DNA from: Streptococcus thermophilus
Lineage (GTDB): Bacteria; Actinomycetota; Actinomycetes; Mycobacteriales; Mycobacteriaceae
Direction of reading: 5' to 3'
DNA: 64,000 nucleotides
Assembly (NCBI GenBank): GCA_900618065.1
Contig: UYIL01000003.1
Coordinates: 2,170,001 to 2,234,000, forward strand
Of the stretch, positions 1 to 8,811 are shown piece after piece. The notes under the pieces are model-generated. The model was given only the letters and a program-made list of their open reading frames with translations, made no database searches and was not told the DNA's origin. Within the stretch, counting starts at the first letter, position 1; the number at the start of each line of letters is the position of its first letter. The translations under genes and the position numbers were made by a program.

Positions 1-1
1 C

Positions 2-484
2 GCGTACGACCGCGACGACAAAGTCGGCATCGAGGTGCTCGTCGGCCCTGACAACGAGGGCAACCTCACGCAGTGCGGCTTCAGCTACCGCGAGGAAGAC
101 ATGGCGCTTGACGACGAGCTGACGCCCCTTACCCACTCCGTCCTCGGCCGCCGCTCCGTGGCCCACCTGACAGCAGACCCTGTCGCAGTGCGGGAATTCG
201 CGCAGGTGATCCTGACCGGCGACAACGGTGCAGACTTCTCTGAGACCTCGCCGATCTTCGCCGTCCGCGGCACGGGCAGTGCGGATGTCACAGTCGATAA
301 CGTGGTCGTTGAGAACCACGACATGCTCAACTCTGTGGGCACTCTCACCGTCGACGGCGAGGAAAAGCGCTACCAGCTGCGGATCCAGCGCCTCATCCGT
401 GAGATCCCGCAGGCCGAGGAAGGCGACCTCGCGCTCGTGCGTGACGACGGTGCGATCCTCATGAACCTCGGCGTCTGGGACTAG
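2..484 (+). CDS. Maltokinase N-terminal cap-like domain protein (5' end outside window)
   Basis: The reading frame is open from the first bases, so the start lies before the window; an internal GTG at 35 is not a convincing start. The visible 160 residues carry the pattern of the actinobacterial maltokinase N-terminal cap-like family: a 'KVGIEVLV' strand, a 'FSYRE' strand, then 'LTHSVLGRRSVAHLTADPVA' followed by a helix and a second beta-rich half. Such free-standing cap proteins lack the kinase domain and their role is unknown; a link to trehalose/maltose metabolism is only suggested by the domain name. The gene ends 5 bp before the convergent acyl-CoA ligase, with no obvious terminator between them. 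The family call rests on remembered patterns, not an alignment. Confidence 0.55.
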   Translation, partial: AYDRDDKVGIEVLVGPDNEGNLTQCGFSYREEDMALDDELTPLTHSVLGRRSVAHLTADPVAVREFAQVILTGDNGADFSETSPIFAVRGTGSADVTVDNVVVENHDMLNSVGTLTVDGEEKRYQLRIQRLIREIPQAEEGDLALVRDDGAILMNLGVWD

Positions 485-489
485 CGCGA

Positions 490-2307
490 CTATTCGCCGT
501 CGATGCGGGCGAGGAGCGCGTCACGCACCTCGCGGCGGCGGATCTTGCCTAGCTGATCTTTCGGCAGATCCTCAAAGTGGTAGAAGGTGCGCGGCACCTT
601 GTACCTGGTGAGGTTCTCCCGAGCGAAGTCCTTCAGGCCGTCCGGGTCGAGCTTCGTGCCCTCCGCCAGCACCACGCACGCGACGACGTCTTCGGAACCG
701 TCCGTGCGGGGACGGCCGACCACGGTGGCCTCGTCGATGTCCGGGTGCTTACGCAATGTCTCTTCCACCTCCGCCGGGTAGACATTGAACCCGCCGGTGA
801 TGATCAGCTCCTTGATGCGGCTGACCAGTTTGATGAAGCCGTCTTCATCCATCACTCCCATGTCGCCGGTGCGGAACCAGCCGTCGTGGAAGACTGTGGC
901 TGACGCCTCATCGTTGTTCAGGTACCCGCCGAAGACCTGCGGCCCCTTGGCCAGAATCTCGCCGGCCTCACCGAAGGGCATTTCCTCGTCGAGGTTATCC
1001 GGGTTGGCAATGCGGATCTCCGTGTCCGGGAACGGGATGCCTATGTACCCCGGTCGGCGATCATCCGTCGGCGGGTTACCGATGAGAATCGGCGACGTCT
1101 CCGTCAGCCCGTAGCCTTCGACGAGCCGGCCGCCGGTCGCCTTTTCCCAGCCCTCGATGACCTCCGCCGGCAGCGACGACGCGCCAGAGAAGCCCGTCTG
1201 TACTGCGGACATGTCCGCGCCTTCTTCCTCAGCCGTCGAGACAATGCGCTCAAACACGGTGGGCACCCCCGGCACGAACGTCGGCGGGTTCTTTTTCTTC
1301 ATCGCGCCCATGATCAGGTCCATCGTCGGGGCAGGCAGCAAGATCAGTTCGCTGCCGATGAGGAACGTCAGCGTCAACGAGAACGTCAGACCGTAGGCGT
1401 GGAAGAACGGCAGCGTGGCCAGCATGCGCTGGCCGGGTTCCTGCAGCTCCTTGACCCATGCGCGCCCCTGGATCGGGTTGGCCTGCAAGTTGCGGTGCGT
1501 CAGCGGCGCACCTTTGGGGCTTCCGGTGGTGCCGGAGGTGTAGAGGATGAGGGCGGGGTCGTCGCTAAGCATGCGCGGCGTGTCGATCGCGCGGGGTTCG
1601 CCGAGGAACCTCTCCCACGGCAGCGTGTCCTTCGCCTGCGCTGTCAGCGACGCGCGCGCTGCCTTGAGCTTTCCGACGGGCACCCGCAACGCCACCCGCT
1701 GCACCAGGGGCATCGCCTTTGTCATGTCCACGCTGACGATCGTCTCCAGCGGGGTGTCTTTCGCGAGTTTCTTCGCCGTGTCGGCGGCCTTATCCCAGAC
1801 CACAGCGACCTTGGCACCGTGATCGTTGAACTGGGGGCGCAGCTCATTCGCCGTGTAGAGCGGGTTGTGCTCCACCACGACCGCGCCGAGCTTCTGTACG
1901 GCGAAAAATGCCACGACGTGCTGTGGGCAGTTCGGCAGCATGATGGCCACGCGGTCGCCCTGTGCCACCCCGACCTTGCGCAACCCGTCTGCAGCACGGC
2001 GGACCTGCTCGTCGAGCTGGGCGTAGGTCATGGACCTGCCGAAGAACCGCGTCGCCGGTTTGCGCCCATTCGCCGCGAGATTCTTGTCGTAGAGGTCCGC
2101 CAGCGTGTCGTCGCCGTAGTTCAACGTGTGGTCGGTCCACTCCGGGTAGAAGCGCAGCCACGGCTTCTCGGCGGCGCTGCGGCGACTGCCCTCGGCCTTA
2201 CTGAGGCTGATTCTGGTGCTGCCGGTGCTCGTGTTGTTCCTGCTGTCTTCGCTGTTTGCGCGATCTGCGACCATAGGCGCCACCCTACGCCCCTTCGACG
2301 GCCTCAT
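490..2307 (-). CDS. Long-chain fatty acid--CoA ligase (AMP-forming, FadD type)
   Basis: Adenylate-forming enzyme that activates a fatty acid with ATP and CoA. Seen in the 605-residue translation: the P-loop 'YTSGTTGSPKG' near residue 256, 'GYGLTETSP' near 400, 'GWFRTGDMG' near 475, and the C-terminal lysine loop 'LGKIRRREVRDALL'. These give the complete N- and C-terminal domains of the family. The first ~45 residues are low in conserved sequence, so translation may begin later; an ATG at 2274 is in frame. The gene starts only 16 bp after the crtEb stop, so it may be the last gene of the carotenoid operon, although the two functions are not obviously connected. The substrate cannot be told from sequence. 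Confidence 0.88.
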   Translation of the reverse strand: MRPSKGRRVAPMVADRANSEDSRNNTSTGSTRISLSKAEGSRRSAAEKPWLRFYPEWTDHTLNYGDDTLADLYDKNLAANGRKPATRFFGRSMTYAQLDEQVRRAADGLRKVGVAQGDRVAIMLPNCPQHVVAFFAVQKLGAVVVEHNPLYTANELRPQFNDHGAKVAVVWDKAADTAKKLAKDTPLETIVSVDMTKAMPLVQRVALRVPVGKLKAARASLTAQAKDTLPWERFLGEPRAIDTPRMLSDDPALILYTSGTTGSPKGAPLTHRNLQANPIQGRAWVKELQEPGQRMLATLPFFHAYGLTFSLTLTFLIGSELILLPAPTMDLIMGAMKKKNPPTFVPGVPTVFERIVSTAEEEGADMSAVQTGFSGASSLPAEVIEGWEKATGGRLVEGYGLTETSPILIGNPPTDDRRPGYIGIPFPDTEIRIANPDNLDEEMPFGEAGEILAKGPQVFGGYLNNDEASATVFHDGWFRTGDMGVMDEDGFIKLVSRIKELIITGGFNVYPAEVEETLRKHPDIDEATVVGRPRTDGSEDVVACVVLAEGTKLDPDGLKDFARENLTRYKVPRTFYHFEDLPKDQLGKIRRREVRDALLARIDGE

Positions 2308-2323
2308 GCTGGGGCGCCGACCC

Positions 2324-3193
2324 TTAGGTTGAGAATCCCAGAACGTTCGAAAGCACCGAGATGGTCACGACTGCGCCAGTCACGTAATTCAGCCAGAGGA
2401 ACACCCTCCACGCACGATTCACTGTCGCCGACATGGCGTCAGTGACGTTCCAAAACCTCAGCGTATTGGCCACGTATCCCAGGCCAAGCAGTCCCACAAC
2501 CCACCCCGGGGCCGGCAGCAAGAAGCACAGCCCAGCCGCCAGACCGTACAGCACGCCCGCGAACCTCGTGGTCGTCCGGGCGCCGAGCTCTGTGGCCACG
2601 GAGCGCAGCCCGCCGGCACGATCCGATTGCACGTCCTGCACTGCCCCGAGCGCGTGGCTGGCCATCCCCCAGAGATAGAACGCTGCCAGGGCCAAGGCGA
2701 GCCGGCCGTCTATCGCTCCTCCCCCGATCAATGCGCCCACCACCGCAGGCAGGGTGAAGTGCGCCGAGGAGGTCGCAGAGTCCAGCACCGGAACCTCTTT
2801 GAACCGCAGGGGCGGCGCGGAGTAGGCCACCACAGTGAACAGAGCCAGCGTCAACGCCGCACCGGAGGCCCACGTTCCAACCGCGAAGAGGTACAGAGCA
2901 AAAGGCAGCACGGTGACCGCCGAGGCGATGAGCAGCGGCCGGTGCATGGTCTTCGGCAGCACGGCCCCCTCAACGCCGCCTTTGCGCGGGTTCACAATGT
3001 CGGATTCATAGTCGAAGACATCGTTGATCCCGTACATCGCGATGTTGTACGGGATGAGGAAGAAGATGAACCCCACCACCAGCAGCGCGGAGAACTCCCC
3101 CTGCGCTAGCAGGTAGGTCAACGCGAACGGCACGGCTGTGTTCACCCAGCTCAGCGGCCGCGACGCCGCAAGAACTCCCCGTAGCACCCGCAT
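2324..3193 (-). CDS. crtEb: Lycopene elongase / UbiA-family prenyltransferase CrtEb
   Basis: Membrane prenyltransferase of the UbiA superfamily, expected to add C5 units to lycopene on the way to C50 carotenoids (flavuxanthin, then decaprenoxanthin-type products). The 289 residues form about eight hydrophobic segments. The first Asp-rich motif is 'NDVFDYESD' near residue 57 and the second 'DVQSDRAGG' near residue 187, both of which bind the Mg-diphosphate. The ATG at 3193 overlaps the crtYf stop by one base (TGATG), showing translational coupling. Position as the last crt gene matches the known corynebacterial order crtB-crtI-crtYe-crtYf-crtEb. Confidence 0.9.
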   Translation of the reverse strand: MRVLRGVLAASRPLSWVNTAVPFALTYLLAQGEFSALLVVGFIFFLIPYNIAMYGINDVFDYESDIVNPRKGGVEGAVLPKTMHRPLLIASAVTVLPFALYLFAVGTWASGAALTLALFTVVAYSAPPLRFKEVPVLDSATSSAHFTLPAVVGALIGGGAIDGRLALALAAFYLWGMASHALGAVQDVQSDRAGGLRSVATELGARTTTRFAGVLYGLAAGLCFLLPAPGWVVGLLGLGYVANTLRFWNVTDAMSATVNRAWRVFLWLNYVTGAVVTISVLSNVLGFST

Positions 3194-3459
3194 CAGTCAC
3201 GCCCCCAGAACGCGGTGACTACCAGGGCTGTGAACAGTGGGTAGAACAGATCCTCCACCGGAATCCGCCCGATGTTCAGCCCGAGAGTCGTTGCGTGACC
3301 GAATTCGTACAGGCCTGCTGCCACCATGAGGTTGTCAAAGACGATGGTGAGCACGAACAGGATGCCGGTCACCGCGGCGGTCAACTTCCAGGGCCGCCGC
3401 CTGGCCCACAATGCCACGGCCGCGATCAAGAACGGGGCAGAAATCAACAGGTACGTCAC
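3193..3459 (-). CDS. crtYf: C50 carotenoid epsilon-cyclase subunit CrtYf
   Basis: Small membrane protein (88 residues), one half of the heterodimeric lycopene cyclase that cyclises C50 flavuxanthin. It has about three hydrophobic helices, the segment 'VFDNLMVAAGLYEFG', and a C-terminal 'IGRIPVEDLFYPLF', in which the P-[VL]-E-[DE] element is the conserved acidic motif of the lycopene cyclase domain. The GTG start at 3459 was chosen because it overlaps the crtYe stop (GTGA) and gives the family length; the longer open frame upstream is a shadow of crtYe. Confidence 0.85.
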   Translation of the reverse strand: MTYLLISAPFLIAAVALWARRRPWKLTAAVTGILFVLTIVFDNLMVAAGLYEFGHATTLGLNIGRIPVEDLFYPLFTALVVTAFWGRD

Positions 3460-3755
3460 GACCGCAGTAGTCCTGTCAGGTTCATCGTCAGGTACGTGAG
3501 AAAGAACAGGAAAATCGGTTCTTCCAGCGGCAGCTGCGGCGCAAGATCGATGCCCACCATGTAGGGCGAATCGCCGCGCACGAACGTGCCAGTGGCAATG
3601 CCGAGTCCGTCCCAGCACAGCAGCGCCGCCACGCACCCCAGAGAGAGCAGCCAGGCCCGGCGCGAGTCACGGAAGAACGCAGTCTTCCAGCGGTGGTCGA
3701 TGATCGCCATGCCTGCTAGCGAGAACAGCAGCACCCCCAGGTACGCGAACTGCAT
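3456..3755 (-). CDS. crtYe: C50 carotenoid epsilon-cyclase subunit CrtYe
   Basis: Partner of CrtYf in the heterodimeric carotenoid cyclase (99 residues, about three membrane segments). It carries 'WDGLGIATG' and the conserved acidic motif 'PLEEPIFLFFLTYLT' near residues 75-90. The ATG at 3755 overlaps the crtI stop by one base (TAATG) and the stop overlaps the crtYf GTG, so crtI-crtYe-crtYf form a tightly coupled translation unit. Splitting the cyclase in two polypeptides is typical of Gram-positive C50 carotenoid pathways. Confidence 0.85.
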   Translation of the reverse strand: MQFAYLGVLLFSLAGMAIIDHRWKTAFFRDSRRAWLLSLGCVAALLCWDGLGIATGTFVRGDSPYMVGIDLAPQLPLEEPIFLFFLTYLTMNLTGLLRS

Positions 3756-5302
3756 TAGAGCGCCTCCGGCAGCGGGCCTGCGCTCGTGTCGCCGCGCAGC
3801 CGCTTGATCACGTTCTCGGCGGAGATCAGGCACATGGGCACACCCACACCAGGGGTTGTCGTTCCGCCGGCGTAGTACAGGTTGTCCAACTTGCAGCTCT
3901 TGTTGGACCCACGCAGAAACGCCGATTGCCTCAACGTGTGCGCGGGCCCGATGGATCCGCCCGACCACGCGTGGTACCGCTCAGCGAAGTCCGCCGGTCC
4001 CAGCGTTTGCTTGACGACGATTCTTCCCTCCAGCCCCTCAACCCCGCACCAATCAGCAATCTGCGCGGTGGCGGCGCTCGCAATGCGTTCGACCTGCTCG
4101 CTCGCCTGCCCCCGGTACATGCTGCCGTGGCCGACAGCTTCCTCTGCGGCGACGGGGACGAGCACGAAGAGGTTCTCGCATCCCTCCGGGGCCACACCGG
4201 GATCGGTCGCGCTCGGCTTGGAGACGTAGATGGAGCGGGAGGCGCCGAGGGGCCTTTCGGGTACTGGGCCGTCGAAGACCGCGGCGAAATCGTCGTCCCA
4301 CTCGCGGGAAAACAGCAGGTTGTGGTGCGCAAGCTGGGGAATCTCCCCCTCCACGCCCAGCATGACCAACACCGTGCCCAGGCCTGGATCGCGCGGGGCG
4401 AAATAGCTTTCGTCGTAGGTGCGCTTCTTCCTCGGCAGCAGTCGGGTCTCAGTGTGGTGCAGGTCCGCGCAGGAGATGATGGTGTCGGCGGGGAGGGTGC
4501 GGCCGTCGATAAGCGTGATGCCTGTGACCGTGCGCCCGGAGTAGGTGATTGCGGCGACTTCGGTGTTGAAAGAAAAGCGCACGCCCTGCTCTACGGCGAT
4601 GTCGTAGATCGCGTCCATCACTGCGGCGAACCCGCCGAGCGGGTACTGCACGCCCTGGGTGAGGTCGGTGTGGCTCATCAAGTGGTACATCGACGGCGTG
4701 CGCGCGGGGTGCGAGGAGAGGAACACTGCCGGGTACGTGAGCATCTGGCGCAGGCGGACGTCGGTGAACCGGCTAGCCACGAAGCGGTCGATCGGCTCGG
4801 TGAGATAGCGCGCCAGTTTGCCGTAGTGGCCGGGGATCTGCGTGAACGGCGCGACGGAGCGGAACGTCGTGTACAGGAAGTTCTCCAGCGCGAGCTCGTA
4901 GGTCTCCTCAGCAGTGTCGAGGTAGGCGCGCAGCTTTGCGCCGGCACCGGGCTCGATGGACTCGAAAAGGTCGGCGGCGTTGTCGCGGCCAGAGGTGACG
5001 TCGATGGGCGCATCATCCTCGGGGAACATCCGGTACGCGGGGGTGAGCGGTGTCAGGTCGAGCACGTCGGCGGTGCGCTTGCCGAACAGCGCGAAGAAGT
5101 GGTCGAACGCGTCCGGCATGAGGTACCAGCTGGGGCCGGTGTCAAAGCGGAAACCCTCCACAGTCTCGGTGCCGGCACGGCCGCCGTGGGTGGGAAGCTT
5201 GTCCACCACGGTGGTCTCGATGCCCTCTTTGGCCAGCAGTGCGGCTGTGGCCATGCCGGCCACGCCGGCACCGATCACGATTGCTGTTTCGGGGTGGGTC
5301 AC
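3755..5302 (-). CDS. crtI: Phytoene desaturase CrtI
   Basis: FAD-dependent bacterial-type phytoene desaturase converting phytoene to lycopene. The 515 residues begin with the dinucleotide-binding motif 'VIGAGVAGMATAALLAKEG' and end with the carotenoid desaturase signature 'YYAGGTTTPGVGVPMCLIS', both at the expected places; the length is normal for CrtI. The ATG at 5302 overlaps the crtB stop by four bases (ATGA). One copy of the iterated 11-mer CGTCGATAAGC lies inside this gene at 4504-4514. Confidence 0.95.
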   Translation of the reverse strand: MTHPETAIVIGAGVAGMATAALLAKEGIETTVVDKLPTHGGRAGTETVEGFRFDTGPSWYLMPDAFDHFFALFGKRTADVLDLTPLTPAYRMFPEDDAPIDVTSGRDNAADLFESIEPGAGAKLRAYLDTAEETYELALENFLYTTFRSVAPFTQIPGHYGKLARYLTEPIDRFVASRFTDVRLRQMLTYPAVFLSSHPARTPSMYHLMSHTDLTQGVQYPLGGFAAVMDAIYDIAVEQGVRFSFNTEVAAITYSGRTVTGITLIDGRTLPADTIISCADLHHTETRLLPRKKRTYDESYFAPRDPGLGTVLVMLGVEGEIPQLAHHNLLFSREWDDDFAAVFDGPVPERPLGASRSIYVSKPSATDPGVAPEGCENLFVLVPVAAEEAVGHGSMYRGQASEQVERIASAATAQIADWCGVEGLEGRIVVKQTLGPADFAERYHAWSGGSIGPAHTLRQSAFLRGSNKSCKLDNLYYAGGTTTPGVGVPMCLISAENVIKRLRGDTSAGPLPEAL

Positions 5303-6147
5303 TGGGTTCTCACTTTCCTGATTGCCCGCGCCGTGAGCAGCAGCTTGCGGTGGTTGGGCACGCTGATTCTCGTCGCGGCCACCTCATGCGCCGGTGTGGC
5401 CGCGATGCGCTCGTTCAGGTCGCGGAAGAGCGCTTCGGCCGCTGCCACTCCCCGTGCCGCTGCAGGAGGCAGCAGCGGGATGGCTGTGCGGGCGCGGTCG
5501 AGTTCGCGGTCGATGTCGTTGGTGAGGGCGCGCTTCGTGGCGTCATCAAGCGTGGCGCCGAGATACGCACGCCCCAGGCCGTCGCGGTCTTCACCGAGGT
5601 CGCGCAGGAAGTTGACCTTCTGAAACGCGGATCCGAGCGCCCGGGCGCCCTCCTCCATCGTGCGGCGGTCCTCATCCGTGGGGTTGTGACCGTGCAGGAA
5701 GATGTCCAAGCACATCAAGCCGATCACCTCAGCAGAGCCGTAGATGTAGTCCCCCAAGTCTTCCTCGGAGTAATCCGATTGCGTGATATCCCTGCGCATA
5801 GAGGCGAAGAACGCCCGCACGTGGTCGTCTTTGATGCCGCAGCGGCGGTGCGTGTTCGCCCAGGCGTGGAGCACCGGGTCAGTATGAAAACGGTGCATCG
5901 GCGCGTGCAAGACCTGCTCTTCGTAGAGTTCCAACAGGGTTTCCGGGCACTCGTTGGCCTCGGCGGCGGTGCCATCGACGATCTCGTCAGCGATGCGGAC
6001 CACCGCGTACACGTTGCGGATGTCGCGCTTCGTGTCAGCATCGAGCACCTGCGTGGCTAGGGAGAAGCTGGTGGAGTACTGCCCGATCACCTGCGCCGCG
6101 GCTCTGTCCGCCATGCGGTCGTAGCGGGCGAGATAAGAATCTGTCAC
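5299..6147 (-). CDS. crtB: Phytoene synthase CrtB (squalene/phytoene synthase family)
   Basis: Condenses two geranylgeranyl diphosphates head-to-head to phytoene. The 282-residue all-helical protein has the first Asp-rich motif 'VRIADEIVDG' near residue 51 and the second 'DLGEDRDGLGRAYL' near residue 187, which coordinate the Mg-diphosphates. It begins 39 bp after the glycosyltransferase gene and overlaps crtI by four bases. No GGPP synthase (crtE) is present in the cluster, so the substrate must come from a gene elsewhere. Confidence 0.93.
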   Translation of the reverse strand: MTDSYLARYDRMADRAAAQVIGQYSTSFSLATQVLDADTKRDIRNVYAVVRIADEIVDGTAAEANECPETLLELYEEQVLHAPMHRFHTDPVLHAWANTHRRCGIKDDHVRAFFASMRRDITQSDYSEEDLGDYIYGSAEVIGLMCLDIFLHGHNPTDEDRRTMEEGARALGSAFQKVNFLRDLGEDRDGLGRAYLGATLDDATKRALTNDIDRELDRARTAIPLLPPAAARGVAAAEALFRDLNERIAATPAHEVAATRISVPNHRKLLLTARAIRKVRTQ

Positions 6148-6186
6148 AACGGGCCTTCACAGCAGGGCAGTAGATACCTATTTAGC

Positions 6187-6945
6187 CTACTCCGCTGGAC
6201 TGTCTCCCGGCCGTGACTGCATTAGGCGCTGCGGTATGCGCTGCCACGGAGGGGAGAATGAAAATCCACGCATCATCGAATGCCACCCTCTGAGGAACCG
6301 CCGGCGAAGCTGGCGCCGGCCACGCAGGGCTCGGTTGTCCATTCCCACCACAAGCTCGGGCACGAAGCGGATCGTCTCCCCCGGCCGCACCGCAAAAGAG
6401 AGCTGGATGTCGTCGTGCGACTCGGTGTCCGCCAGATCCAGCGTGCGGCGGACCGACTGCCACCACTCGGTGCGAAATGAACTGTTGGTCCCGAAAAATG
6501 GTGGGTGGCCCAGGGCAGAACCAACCGAGAAACGGTAGGTGGATAGGTAAAGGCGGGAAATGAGGTGGGGTGTGCCGTCGAAAAGCGCGGGGCCGGTCAG
6601 CCCCACGGTACTAGTGGTCGCCGCGGCCCACTGCTGCTCAACCGTCTCGAGGTAGCTCTCCGGCAGCCACGCATCCGCATCCGTGCGGACAATGTAGTCG
6701 GTGCCCAACTCGCATGCCGCGCCATAACCCGCTGCCGCTGCCCGCGTGATTCCGCGACGGGGTTCGTGGACCACGGTGGCACCATGTGCGGCAGCGACCG
6801 GCGCTGAGTCATCGTCAGAGCCGTTGTCGACAACGACGGTGACGTCTGCCGGACGGTGCTGCCGATCGATACTCCGCAGGCAGCGCTCCAGCAGCTGCGC
6901 ATCGTTGAGACACGGGATCACCACGGCAATTGTCGGACTGGCCAC
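6187..6945 (-). CDS. Glycosyltransferase family 2, probable carotenoid glycosyltransferase
   Basis: GT-A fold family 2 transferase of 252 residues. It has the N-terminal nucleotide-binding pattern 'VVIPCLNDAQLLERCLRSID', then 'VVVDNGSDDDS', the metal-binding DxD as 'RTDADAWLP' near residue 89, and an acceptor-side 'DTESHDDIQLSF' that supplies the catalytic Asp region. As first gene of the crt operon it is a reasonable CrtX-like enzyme that glucosylates a C50 carotenoid, but the acceptor is inferred from context only. The GTG start at 6945 is preceded by TAGACT (6952-6957, read on the minus strand) with six bases between and no Shine-Dalgarno, so a leaderless start of the crt operon mRNA is likely. 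Confidence 0.8.
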   Translation of the reverse strand: MASPTIAVVIPCLNDAQLLERCLRSIDRQHRPADVTVVVDNGSDDDSAPVAAAHGATVVHEPRRGITRAAAAGYGAACELGTDYIVRTDADAWLPESYLETVEQQWAAATTSTVGLTGPALFDGTPHLISRLYLSTYRFSVGSALGHPPFFGTNSSFRTEWWQSVRRTLDLADTESHDDIQLSFAVRPGETIRFVPELVVGMDNRALRGRRQLRRRFLRGWHSMMRGFSFSPPWQRIPQRLMQSRPGDSPAE

Positions 6946-6994
6946 CCAGCAAGTCTAAGGGAGGGTGCGGCAGCGGCGCGCCGCACGCACGATA

Positions 6995-7022
6995 AACCCC
7001 TGGCCAATCATGACCAGGGGCT
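6995..7022. terminator. Hairpin between crt operon and tRNA-Lys
   Basis: CCCCTGG and CCAGGGG face each other across a 10-base loop, flanked by AAA on the left and CTT on the right. It lies just downstream of the minus-strand tRNA-Lys, so it probably terminates or processes that transcript before the crt promoter. Confidence 0.55.
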
Positions 7023-7033
7023 TCAACGGATCG

Positions 7034-7106
7034 TGGGCCCTCCGGGGCTCGAACCCGGGACCTGCGGATTAAAAGTCCGTAGCTCTACCAACTGAGCTAA
7101 AGGCCC
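7034..7106 (-). tRNA. tRNA-Lys (anticodon TTT)
   Basis: The reverse strand folds into a 73-nt cloverleaf. The acceptor is GGGCCTT paired with AGGGCCC plus discriminator A, the D-arm AGCTCAGTTGGTAGAGCT, the anticodon loop CTTTTAA gives anticodon TTT, and the T-arm contains GGTTCGAGCC. CCA is not encoded. Confidence 0.95.
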
Positions 7107-7153
7107 GTAGGGTCCCATGGTAAACCCTTGGGGCCCGCTGCCCGTAATCGGGC

Positions 7154-7177
7154 CTGCCAGCCGGGGAGATCTGGCAG
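7154..7177 (-). terminator. Hairpin after cat
   Basis: CTGCCAG and CTGGCAG form a 7-bp stem immediately after the cat stop codon (7178-7180). There is no U-run on the cat strand, so termination efficiency is uncertain. Confidence 0.45.
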
Positions 7178-8683
7178 CTAGTCTTGCTGCATCGTGCCGG
7201 TCTCTTCCATGCGGAGGTGGAAGTCGAATGCGTGGCGCAGATCGTGCGGGGTGGACTGGTACTTGCACTTCGCGGCGCGCTCGACGTACTCCTCCAGCAG
7301 CGGGCGGTAGGTCGGGTGAGCAATCGAGATCATCTTGGCCACGCGGTCGCGCGGGGCCAGGCCGCGAAGGTCAGCGACACCGTACTCGGTGATGAAGACC
7401 ATCGCGTCGTGCTCGGTGTGGTCCACATGCGACACGAACGGAACGATGGCGGAGATGGCGCCGCCCTTCGCCTCCGACGGGGAGATGAAGGAGGAGATGT
7501 ATGCGTTGCGGGTGAAGTCGCCGGAGCCGCCCAAGGCGTTCATCAGACGGGAGCCGTTGATGTGGGTGGAGTTGGCGTTGCCGTAAATGTCTGCCTCGAT
7601 CATGCCGTTGGTGGCAATCAAGCCCGTGCGGCGGATGACTTCCGGGTGGTTGGAGATGGACTGGGGGCGCAGGATGATCGACTCGCGGTAGCGGGATGCC
7701 TCATTGTTCATCTTCTCCGCGTACTCCGGGGACAGGGAGAAGGAGGTCGCGGAGGCCACGGTCATCTTGCCGGCGTCGATCAGGTCGACCATGCCGTCCT
7801 GGATCACCTCGGTGTAGGCCTGGATGTTCTCGAACTTGGACTCCATCAGGCCCGCCATCACAGCGTTGGGCACGTTGCCCACACCGGACTGCATGACGTA
7901 GCCGTCGTAGGCGAGTCGCCCAGCCTTGACCTCGTTCTCCAGGAAGTCGAGGAAGTTGCCGGCGATCTGCTCGGAAGTCTCGTCCGGTGCCTTGAACGGC
8001 GCGTTACGGTCCGGGTCGTTGGTCTCCACCACAGCGACGACCTTCTCCGGGTCGATCTCGATGTAGGTGGTGCCAATGCGGTCGCCGGCCTTGGTGATCG
8101 GGACCGGGATGCGGTTCGGCAGCTCCGGCACGAGCCAGATGTCGTGCATGCCCTCGAGCTCCTCCGACTGCCACTCGTTGACCTCGATGATGATCTTCTT
8201 GGCGGCATTGAGGAACTCCACGGAGTTGCCCACAGAGGAAGACGGGATGATGTTGCCATTTTCGTCGATCCGCACAGCCTCAACGATGGCCACGTCGAGG
8301 TCGCCGAAGAAGCCCTGCTCAACCATCATGCCGGAGTGGGACAGGTGAATGTCCTGGAACTTCATCTCGCCCGAGTTGATCTTGTTACGCATCGTCGGGT
8401 CGGACTGGTACGGCATGCGGTAGCGCAACGCGTTCGCCTCTGCCAGCACGCCGTCGCACTCCGGAGCGGTGGAAGCGCCAGTGAACAGGTCGATGCTGAA
8501 GTCCTGGCCCTTGTCGTGGGCGGCCTTGGCCTTCTCCGCGATGGCGGTCGGCAGAGCCTTTGGGTAGCCTGCGCCGGTGAAGCCGGACATGCCGACCTTG
8601 TCGCCGTGCTCGACGAATTGGGCGGCCTCGTCGGCGGACATGACCTTGTCGCGCAGCTGCGCGTGCGAAATGCGGTCGCTCAT
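7178..8683 (-). CDS. cat: Succinyl-CoA:acetate CoA-transferase / acetyl-CoA hydrolase family
   Basis: Family I CoA-transferase (501 residues) of the succinate CoA-transferase subgroup, moving CoA between succinyl-CoA and acetate and linking acetate use to the TCA cycle. The N-terminus 'GMSGFTGAGYPKALPTAIA' binds the CoA, and the conserved C-terminal half includes 'ALGGSGDFTRNAYISSF' and 'FITEYGVADLRGLAPRDR'. The start at 8683 (MSDRISHAQ) was chosen over the upstream ATG at 8752 because AAGGAG lies just before it. Its length is almost that of the C. glutamicum Cat protein. Confidence 0.92.
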   Translation of the reverse strand: MSDRISHAQLRDKVMSADEAAQFVEHGDKVGMSGFTGAGYPKALPTAIAEKAKAAHDKGQDFSIDLFTGASTAPECDGVLAEANALRYRMPYQSDPTMRNKINSGEMKFQDIHLSHSGMMVEQGFFGDLDVAIVEAVRIDENGNIIPSSSVGNSVEFLNAAKKIIIEVNEWQSEELEGMHDIWLVPELPNRIPVPITKAGDRIGTTYIEIDPEKVVAVVETNDPDRNAPFKAPDETSEQIAGNFLDFLENEVKAGRLAYDGYVMQSGVGNVPNAVMAGLMESKFENIQAYTEVIQDGMVDLIDAGKMTVASATSFSLSPEYAEKMNNEASRYRESIILRPQSISNHPEVIRRTGLIATNGMIEADIYGNANSTHINGSRLMNALGGSGDFTRNAYISSFISPSEAKGGAISAIVPFVSHVDHTEHDAMVFITEYGVADLRGLAPRDRVAKMISIAHPTYRPLLEEYVERAAKCKYQSTPHDLRHAFDFHLRMEETGTMQQD

Positions 8684-8811
8684 GTTGTACTCCTTGTATG
8701 TCGCGTGTGCTTCTTTCACACTATTGTGACGCACCTTGCATTTTCGCGCCACAACTTATTAAGTAACGTGGCCTGCGCTTAGTTTGTGTCTGGCGTGGCC
8801 GGGCAGGAACA

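Noticed and set aside
1399..5623. Long open frames antisense to the acyl-CoA ligase and crt genes (for example 1399-2445 and 3926-5623, plus strand)
   Set aside because: They lie exactly opposite genes with full family motifs, have Arg/Gly/Val/Asp-biased composition typical of antisense frames in GC-rich DNA, and lack start signals.
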